A DNA stretch of 64,000 nucleotides. Origin: Ailanthus altissimus (lineage: Eukaryota; Streptophyta; Magnoliopsida; Sapindales; Simaroubaceae). The position numbers and the translations under genes are program-made. A model generated the notes under the pieces. That model had not been told where the DNA came from, ran no database searches, and worked only from the letters and a program-made list of their open reading frames with translations. Each line of letters begins with the position of its first letter. Position 1 is the first letter of the stretch. Below, piece after piece: positions 55,766-64,000 of the stretch. The stretch is from the NCBI GenBank assembly GCA_946807835.1, contig OX327702.1:13950001-14014000 (forward strand), given 5' to 3'.

Positions 55766-56626
55766 TAGCTATTTTCAATCTCTGCCTGATAAGTTGAATC
55801 TTTTTCGAAGTAATCTGGACAATTTTTGGGCCGATCAGCTTCCTTTCACCTACCTCATCCCAACAAACTGGAGTTCTGCACTTTCTTCCGTACAATGCTT
55901 CATATGGTGCCATTCCGATGCTAGTCTGGTAGCTATTATTGTAGGCGAACTCCATTAGCGACAGATGAGTATCCCAACTTCCCTTAAACTCCATAACACA
56001 CGCTCTAAGCATATCTTCAAGTGTCTGAATTACCGTTCCGACTGACCATCCGTCTGAGGATGAAAGGCCGTACTGAAACTCAATTTTGTACCTAGAGCTT
56101 TCTGTAAACTGGGCTAAAATCGAGAGGTGAACCGTGGATCCCTGTCTGACACAATGGATACGGGAACTCCATGGAGTCGTACCACCTCATCTACGTACAA
56201 CTGGGCCAATTTATCTAAAGAACAACTACTTCTAATGGGTAGGAAGTGGGCAGATTCCGTCAGTCTATCAACAATCACCCATATTGCGTCATTGCCTCTC
56301 TGGCTACGCGGAAGTCCTACCACGAAGTCCATCGTTATTCTTTCCCATTTCCACTCCGAAATCGAAAGGGGTTGCAAGAGCCCTACAGGTTTCTGATGCT
56401 CCGCTTTTACTTGTTGGCAAGTTAGGCATCTCGAGATAAATTCAGCTATATCTTTCTTCATGCCCTTCCACCAGTAGTGCTCTTTTAGGGTACAGTACAT
56501 CTTTGTGCTCCCTGGATGCATTGCATACGTAGAAGAATGAGCTTCTTTCATCATCTCTCTTCTTAACTCATTTACATCCGGAACACATAACCTCCGACCC
56601 AAGGTTGCTACACTATCCTCGGTCAC
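55749..56626 (-). pseudogene. pol: Integrase zinc-binding and catalytic core (Tekay pol)
   Basis: The first part (56626-56114) has the HHCC zinc finger ([20 protein letters not shown]) and the first two catalytic aspartates ([10 protein letters not shown] and IVSDRDPRF). It then hits a TAG at 56114-56116 where a tryptophan codon is expected. Beyond it the frame carries the QSER segment with the catalytic Glu. A one-base deletion follows near 56030, after which the second frame (56012-55749) continues with LEDMLRACV-like and YNNSYQTSIGMAPYEALYG sequence. Integrase joins the element's DNA to the host chromosome. This copy cannot make a complete enzyme. Confidence 0.88.
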
Positions 56627-56677
56627 TAAAAGATCCTTCCGCTGCCCGGACTCGATTTCACCCTTTAATTTAACTAC

Positions 56678-57724
56678 TTATGGATCTTGAGTCTGTAGTT
56701 CTTTAATCCGATCAACCAGTATTGGACGGACCTGAAATGTGGCTAATAATGCTCTCGAATCTGACAATTCTAATTTTACACCTAAAGACCTCAATTCTAT
56801 GAACATCGATAGATATGCGACCTTCAAGTGAGCTATTGAACCGATAGGCTTTCTACTGAGAGCATCTGCTACCACGTTAGTTTTTCCTGGATGGTACTCC
56901 AAGGTGCACTCATAATCTTTAATAAGCTCCAGCCACATTCTTTGCCTCATATTCAATTCTTTCTGAGTGAACAAGTACTGCAGGCTCTTATGATCCGTAA
57001 AGATCTTGCAAGGAACTCCATACAAATAATGTCTCCAAATTCTTAAAGCAAAAACTACTGCAGCTAGTTTTAGGTCATATGTAGGATAATTCTGTTCATG
57101 CTTCTTTAATTGTCTGGATGCATAGGCTATTACATTCTCCTTCTGCATTAGCACACAACCTAGACCTTGCCTGGAAGCATCACAATATATGGTAAAATCG
57201 TCATTCGTCGACGGAAGTGTAAGCACAGGGGCTGAAGTCAATCTTTGCTTTAGCTCTTCGAAGCTCTGCTGGCATATTTCCGACCATACAAACTTCTCTT
57301 CTTTTCGGGTTAACTTAGTCAGAGGAGCGGCTATCCTTGAGAATCCCTCTACAAACTTCCTATAATATCCGACCAAACCCAAGAAACTATGGATCTCCGT
57401 CACGTTCGTGGGCCGTCTCAAATTCACTATTTCTTTGATCTTCTGGGGATCAACTGCTACCCCTTCTGCAGAGATTACATGCCCCAAAAATGCAATTCTA
57501 TCTAGCCAAAATTGACATTTACTAAGTTTGGCATACAGTCGATGCTCCCTTAAGGTCTGCAAAACTATCCTCAAATGTTCTGTATACTCTTTCTCACTGC
57601 TTGAATAAACCAGTATATCATCAATAAATACTATCACAAACCGATCTAAATAGGATCTAAAAACTCTATTCATAAGATCCATAAAAGCAGCTGGGGCATT
57701 AGTCAGCCCAAAAGGCATAATCAA
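56678..57724 (-). pseudogene. pol: Reverse transcriptase palm/thumb and RNase H (Tekay pol)
   Basis: A 348-codon frame with [12 protein letters not shown], the catalytic [21 protein letters not shown] and GYYRKF of Ty3/gypsy reverse transcriptase, then RNase H. In RNase H, the catalytic Asp residues of [15 protein letters not shown] and VVADALSR are present. The usual catalytic Glu in the DLELAAVV motif reads DLKLAAVV, a single G-to-A change that should disable RNase H. A TAA at 56678-56680 separates it from integrase, and a TGA at 57743-57745 separates it from the front of reverse transcriptase. The enzyme would have copied the element's RNA in the cytoplasmic particle. Confidence 0.9.
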
Positions 57725-57742
57725 AAATTCATAATGCCTATA

Positions 57743-58945
57743 TCAGGTCCTAAAGGCCGTCTTAGGAACATCTTCCTCCCGAATCTTCAGTTGATGATAG
57801 CCTGACCTCAGATCTATCTTGGAAAATACTTTAGCTCCTTGCAGCTGATCAAACAAATCATCAATTCTCAGAAGTGGATATTGATTACGCATCGTTACTT
57901 TATTCAACTCCAGGTAATCAATGCACAATCTCATGCTTCCGTCTTTCTTCTTCACAAACAAAACCGGTGCACCCCAAGGAGAAGTACTCGGTCTAATGAA
58001 ACCCTTATTCACCAACTCTTCTAACTGAACCTTCAGTTCTTTCAATTTTGAAGGAGCCATTCTGTAGGGTGCTTTAGAAATTGGTTGTGTTCCAGGGGCT
58101 ACTTCTATTTTAAACTCTATCTCTCTATCTGGAGGCAATCCTAGAAGATCCTCGGGGAATACATCCGAAAACTCTCTCACCATCGGAATATCCTCCAATT
58201 TTGTTCCACCGTCTCTTACGTCTATGGCATAGACTAAGTAACCCTGACATGACTTCCGAAGCATCTTTCTTGCCCTCATTACCGACACCATGCTAGCGGA
58301 AAGTGATTTCCGCACCCCATGGAAAATAACTTCCGTTCCGCTAGGGCTACATAATCTAACTTCTTTCCGGAAGCAATCCACTGAGGCTCGATTTTTAGAC
58401 AACCAATCCATCCCTAAAATCACATCAAACTCACTGATGGCCAACACAATCAAATCCTCCATAAACTCTTGGCTTTCAATACTGATTTTACTACTCATAT
58501 ACACTGTTTCTGCTACAATAGAGTCTCTGGTAGGAAGAGACACTACTACCGCACCATCTAATAACTGGGGCACTATACTAGCATTTGCAGCAAACTCCAC
58601 AAAAATAAAAGAATGGGTCGCTCTAGGATCTATCAGTACATAAGCATCTCGATCAAAAACGGGCATTGTACCTGTCACAACTTCTGGGGCAATATCCGCC
58701 TCCTGTTGGGTCACTGCAAATACCCTAGCCTGGGTATACGGTTTCACTTGTGATCCACTGGATGATCCTTCTCGACTGGCTCCCTTACTAGGTTGGCTCT
58801 CGCCGCTCGATCTTCTGAATTGGGGACCTCCTCGAATCTGCCCTCGACTGCCACTGGTTTGTCCCGAAGCTGGTGGTCTATCTTCTGGCTTGCTGCTAGC
58901 TCCATCATTTTGGCAATCTCTCATTAGTGACCCTCTTGCCCGCAC
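57743..58945 (-). pseudogene. pol: Protease and front half of reverse transcriptase (Tekay pol)
   Basis: A 400-codon frame. After a Ser/Gly-rich linker comes the retropepsin domain (about residues 85-200). Its active-site triad D-x-G reads [10 protein letters not shown], that is Asp-Pro-Arg, so the essential Gly is lost by one G-to-A change. [13 protein letters not shown] follows at about 172-184. Reverse transcriptase begins with the PPDREIEF and PYRMAPSKL boxes and continues through [22 protein letters not shown] and DLRSGYHQL, ending at a TGA (57743-57745) where an Arg codon would be expected. The start of this frame overlaps the end of gag through a one-base frameshift near 58925. Confidence 0.9.
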
Positions 58946-59937
58946 TTATAACACCCAGTAGTCCCCTTCCTACAATCCCCCGGATGGGCCTTGCCACATC
59001 TATTACACACCGAAAAATTCTTCCAACTCTCCTTAGTGCTTCAGAATCCGGCGGATGGTTGCCGAACGGAAGCTTGGCTAGATTGAGCTCCTTGGCTTAG
59101 ATTTTGACTGCTGGACCATGAAGATCTCTCCTCTGTTCAGGTGAATTTACTCGGTCCTCCTCGAGAACCACCGGACCAGCCTCTTTTCTGACCCTACTGT
59201 TTTGATTTAGGGATGGCCGTCATGCTTCTTTCAACCCGTGTTGCAGCTTCCACCAATGATCCATACTGAGTGTGGGCTGCTGATACTACGTACGCCATGA
59301 TTTGTGGATTGAGACCTACTACAAAACGGTTAGCCTTCTGCTCCTCATTATCGGCTATAAATGGAACGGCACGAAGGAGCTCCGAAAATTTCTTCTCGTA
59401 CTCAGCCACCGAGAGGGAACCCTGTTCGAGCTCGAAGAATTCTTCTATCTTTGCATCTTTATAACTTTTGGGATAGAACTTATTCAGAAATTCCTCTTTG
59501 AAAAGCGCCCAAGACACCCCATCGGCGTTCCTCCTTTACAAGGCCTTCCACCAATCTTTCGCTCATTCTTTCAATAGAAATACGGAGTATACCACCATCT
59601 GCTCTTTCGTACATCCCATAACCTAAAAATTTTCTTCATTGTTCTCTAACCAAGATAGAGCTCTCTCGGGATCTCCGGTACCATCATAAGCCTTAGCGTC
59701 CAATTTCTTGGAGCGTTCAATGGACGCTCCAGTCTCTCGCAGTTGTTGGATTGCCGCTGCTAGTATCTGGGCCATTTGAGCTATATTCACGTTTCCACCC
59801 TCTGGCTCAGCGGGTTGAGATGATTCAGGAGGGGTCTGAGGCGTAGGAACAATTATTGACTCATTTCCCTGCTCCTCTTCAGCTGCAAGAGCCTCCGCAG
59901 CTGCTCTCCTAGTACGTGGGCCTCCACGACGATGCAT
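58922..59937 (-). pseudogene. gag: Gag of the Tekay-type element
   Basis: It starts at ATG 59937 (MHRRGGPRTRRAAAE), about 150 bases inside the PBS. A linker and an N-terminal domain (to AKAYDGTGDPERALSWLENN) are followed by three in-frame stops at 59623-59625, 59563-59565 and 59536-59538. The main gag domain then continues at 59517-59194 (FKEEFLNKFYPKS, ELEQGSLSVAEYEKKFSEL). Near 59000-58926 two CCHC-like knuckles are readable (CNRCGKAHPGDC and CYKCGQEGH), the second broken by the frameshift near 58925. At least two of the stops look like C-to-T changes. Gag would coat the RNA; this copy cannot. Confidence 0.88.
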
Positions 59938-60073
59938 ATTTTCTGAAAATTTAGTGATGCAAATTGATTATCAAATGCAAAGAATTCAACTTACTAAACT
60001 TAGAAAAATATGCATGCAACTTCAAGAATCTCATTCTAAAAATGAACTTTTTGACTAAAACTTCAAAAATCGT

Positions 60074-60085
60074 GCTCTGATACCA
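60074..60085 (-). promoter_or_regulatory. Primer-binding site of the Tekay-type element
   Basis: The minus strand reads TGGTATCAGAGC, three bases after the LTR end (CCTGTCA), an exact match to the initiator-methionine tRNA site. Confidence 0.92.
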
Positions 60086-60088
60086 CTC

Positions 60089-63000
60089 TGACAGGACCCG
60101 ACCCGAGACCCTCTACTATAGATCCCAGCGGCCCTGCCGGGCACCCCGACGGAAGTTCCTCCGAACCTAACTAGGTATATTGAGAAATTCCGCGAGGCGA
60201 ACCCCTTTTCAATTCTTGTTACTACTAAGAAGGTCTAGTAATATACATGAAAACAACATCTTAATTTTAAAAACAAACGGACAGAGTTTCCCCTATTTTT
60301 CAAAAATTTCATATAAGCCTGCAAAGAAATTTCACTTCTAATTCCAACACATCTCAATACTACCAATTCGGACCTCCGGTCCTTTCCAAATCAACTCCAA
60401 CACTGTCACGCCCCAGACCCAAAAGATCTGACACACGACATCACTTACATTCATTCAATAATACTTAAACATTCATTTTAATTTCTTTCAGAATTATAGT
60501 AATTGAATTATGACTGGGACAATTAGTAAACCGGAGATACGCAGAGTTTTCTCAGAGATTAACACTCTACTACGTCACCAGTAGCAACTTTATTACCGGA
60601 AGCCCAGAATATATTCATTGCAAATTCTTACTTAAAATCAATCCATTACTACACTTGGTGAAACTTAAACTAAGTCCAACCACACACAATAAAATAATAC
60701 ATAGGTATTTATTCACTAGGGACAAATTAAATATCTTATCCCACGTGTCCCCAAATGAAACACTTAGCAACCTAACAACTTAGGGAACCCAAGGAACAGC
60801 AGAAGCCTTGCCAAATCTGCTAAGCACACATGTATCTTATTTACCTGAAATCACCATAAACTATAATGAGTATAAAACTCAGTAAGCATACTAGTTTTTC
60901 ATATATCAAATACAAATACATATATGTACACAATGCATATGTATGATATGCTGTGATCAATCAAAATCATAATCTTATCAAATCACATATCATGTAAGCG
61001 CTTACACATTCTTTCAAAATACATAATAGGAATACCATCACTCAACTACTACTTAGTAGGACTTACATATCACATATCACATAATGAGCCAAATGTCACT
61101 CGTAGGTGACATACCGTATGAGAGGAATAGTACAAGTGAGGTCTTTAAATCACACATATATAACGCTTATGCCCGAAGGTAAAAGCCAAACCCTCACCCT
61201 GATCATCGGTGAGTCCTCTCACATGTACCAATACGCCACCACACGAATGTGATGACTCACACTTCCTTTAGGTACCAATAGGATCCTCCCTACATACGGA
61301 ACACATAACATATACCAATCCCGAAGGAAAGGCCACACATAAAGGCTCCACAAATCACATAAAATGCCTACTAAGTTAACAGTGAGTTCAAGTACCCTCA
61401 AATCACAAAATATTTCTCATGGACATATTACACTTCAAAAGCTTTCTTTGTTAAACGCATCTTATTTTGGAAAGCTCACTTTCAAAAACACATGTATGTC
61501 CATGCTCAATGTCAATGCTCACATTCATAAACATATATTCACATTTCATATCAAAATATACTTTGACATATCATAAACATATTCTTAACCCCATTTACAA
61601 AATCATACAAAACAATTATTATGTTTATTGTGATTCCAGTAGTAAGTCTAGTATACTTACCTCTTAACACTTTCAGCTACAAGGCTTAAATCTCCTTAAC
61701 CTATCAATGGAGATTAATCCTTTCATAAGCCTCACAATTCACACAAAATACTTTAAATAGCTTACAAAATTATACACAATGCATTTATCACATCAAATTG
61801 GTCTAAATATTTGGTTTCTCAAAACCTGTCATTCTGACCACTTACACTTAAAAAAAATTTCTAATACATCAAATGATGTCCAATTACTCCAAAATCAGAA
61901 TATACCATTCTTGACTCATATATCCTTCTTATATATGAATATTATATCAAATTTCCTACACAATCCATTCCATACACACCATCGAATCCAAACTACAAAC
62001 CTGACAGGATCAAGATACTTACTGAACAGTATTCAATCTCCCAATTTTATAAAATCATATACTAACTCAAAAATTATAAAACTACCACATAATTACTCTT
62101 AACACATATCTCAGTCCATGATAAATATTTCACTTTCAAATCACTGCCAAAAGTATTTTAAAACTATTTTATTCTATAACTTTAAATATCTGTTAATCAA
62201 ATATTACAATGAGCTGATACACTTTAGAAATTCATAACACTTCAACCACATTGATCTAAATTCTCAATTCCGAGTATATCATATTAGACATATAAACTTA
62301 TCATATTCCACAAATTCATAATTTTTGAAGATCATTCAGTAGGACAAAAATTATTTTTCACTGTACTATGCTGTTTACACAGGAAATTTTCAGAATTTCA
62401 GGGTCATTTTGGTAAATTCACTATAAATTCAATTTCCAGAATTTTCAATCGATTCAAAGTCTCATATGATCCTTAACATGTCTAATTTCATATACTCAAA
62501 ATTCAAAACCAGAATCGAATCACAACAATTTATAAAATTCCTAGATCAAGAGGTTATCCAGCAGAAATTCCACAATTCATCATGATTTATCAAACTATCT
62601 TATAGATCATCATCAATTCTCATATGATCTTACGAAATACACAACAAATCCTCAATTATACATATTTTCAGAAATCAAAACTTAAAGGAATTAACTTAAT
62701 TAATACCAATAAATTGAGAAATACGTATGATATACCTCTTGAAATTCAAAATTCCAATTTCTTCTTCTTTTTCTTCTTCTTCTCCTCTTTCTCTCTCCTC
62801 TATTTCTCTCTTCTCTCTCTTAAAATGGGTAGCTCGACCTAAAAATGGTAAATTAGGGTTTAAAAGTGTATTTTTATACTAAGAGGCTAATTTTTGGTAT
62901 TTACGAATTTACCCCAAAACTTTCAAAGTATAACAATTTGGTCCCTAAAATAAATCTAAAGTCATACAAATAAACCCAATACTAATCGTATATCCTTAAC

Positions 63001-64000
63001 CTATAAAAATATTACTAATAAAAATATATAATTCAAGTATCATCAACATACAAATAAAATACGTATATTTATACATATATAAATACTTATTCTTACCGGT
63101 TATGGATACTGATTACTACAAACACAACTCAAAAGTTTCATTTAAATCACAAAATGAGCATACTCATGAAAAGTAAAGATGATCATCAAAATCTCGAAAT
63201 ATTTTCTTGTTGGTTCAAAACATACATACAAATATACATGCCTACTACTACTATGCATAAAGTAAAGAGTGCTATTTAGCACATTTACATGTACAAAAAT
63301 AATCTTCGGATTCGGCCCACTACTCGGCAACAGGAGAATCAGCAGCTTGCGTACTGAGACCTGCACCTGGGAAAGGGGTTTAAAAATATAAAACATAAAA
63401 CGGGTGAGCTAAAAGAGCTCAGTGAGTGTAAATGAGATTTCAATTATAAGAACATTATACAAAGATAGCAATTTCTAAAGTACATGCAGAAATTATGCTT
63501 CTAAAACGAATGTAAAACTGTAAAACGGTTTTTAATATCATATGCTAATGAAATCTTACCGAGTGAGTTTTATCTACATCTTTGGAAAACTATATTCAGA
63601 ATTTGTATAACATAATAACTGTTGTGTGCATATAAATGCATAAATGCTATCGGTAAATTGAAAACTAGTAAAATCCTCGCTCGGCCATTTTCTTTCTAAA
63701 CTGTACCAATGGTAACCCTAAAGCTCTATACCTACGCAGTGACTCAACTAGCACCGCATACGTGAGTAGGTCACAGGGCACCTCAACTAGCAGCACTCAC
63801 AGTGACATTTCAAGACATCTCACTGGCTACGCAGCAGAATCTTACATCGCATGCATATAGCGAGATAATATCCCGTACCCATATAGCGATTCACATGACT
63901 CAACATCCCGACTTCTCGGAGTTAATGACACACCCCAAGACCTGTCCATGTGCACGGGATATACCGACCGGGTCTAATACAATCATCACCACTATAATCT
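60089..64000 (-). repeat. 5' LTR of the Tekay-type element, interrupted, running off the window
   Basis: LTR sequence lies at 60089-60403 and 63126-64000, together about 1.19 kb of an expected 2.77 kb. It matches 52485-53675 in the 3' LTR. The outer end and any target-site duplication lie beyond the window. A sense ORF of 84 codons (63142-63396) is repeated at 52816-53070 in the other LTR. Confidence 0.9.
60399..63125 (-). repeat. Solo LTR of another chromovirus-like family, TSD AACAC
   Basis: The insertion is 60404-63120 (2717 bp). On the minus strand it starts TGTAGTAATCAGTATCC and ends TCTGGGGCGTGACA. AACAC flanks it at 60399-60403 and 63121-63125, and the empty site CCAACACAACTC is visible in the sister LTR at about 52793. 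No coding region, PBS or PPT is present. The orientation is inferred from the GGGGCGTGACA end, similar in style to the LTR end of the 3.55-kb element. A pyrimidine-rich run (CTT/CTCT) lies at 62756-62822. The ORFs inside (61219-62842) are not genes. Confidence 0.92.

Overview
The window looks like a stretch of a dicot nuclear genome dominated by nested LTR retrotransposons. The bases are AT-rich. Almost every recognisable protein is a plant Ty1/copia, Ty3/gypsy or hAT fragment, primer-binding sites match plant element types, and several long LTRs have target-site duplications. I see no bacterial operon, rRNA, tRNA or CRISPR array. The species cannot be named from the sequence.

Layout. 1-327 is the C-terminal coding end of an unidentified plant membrane protein, followed by AT-rich flank with a 186-bp tandem repeat. 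1691-6533 is a Ty1/copia element (5' LTR, PBS, start of gag) split by a complete, young, 3.55-kb non-autonomous Ty3-type element (2702-6253). That element has two 512-bp LTRs, a PBS, a PPT and one open gag-protease ORF whose tail is a fusion of pol remnants. 6531-10080 holds a truncated long LTR and a decayed minus-strand gypsy gag. 10081-14774 is the least repetitive part and carries the best candidate host gene, a small secreted-peptide precursor at 13841-14119 with its own TATA box. 14775-22465 is a patchwork of LTR and gag/integrase fragments. 22466-31666 is a decayed minus-strand Athila-like element with two plus-strand LTRs, a hAT MITE and an LTR pair in opposite orientation. 31667-46228 is a Tat-like minus-strand gag/LTR in which insertions are nested four deep. 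46229-48111 is a decayed hAT transposase. 48112-52484 is Athila-like debris holding another solo LTR. 52485-64000 is most of a minus-strand Tekay/Del-type chromovirus. Its 3' LTR and gag-pol are complete in extent but full of stop codons and damaged catalytic sites, and its 5' LTR is split by a solo LTR and runs off the window.

The genes do not form a pathway. What the window records is successive transposition, LTR-LTR recombination (solo LTRs with target-site duplications of AATAG, TAAAC, AAAAA, ATAGT and AACAC) and decay by C-to-T type changes. The observations most worth following are the fused ORF of the 3.55-kb element, a variable GC-rich word-repeat cassette upstream of the TATA box in LTRs of both copia and gypsy elements, the small secreted-peptide gene, the hAT MITE with a perfect 32-bp palindrome, and the inverted LTR pair around a gag-protease remnant.
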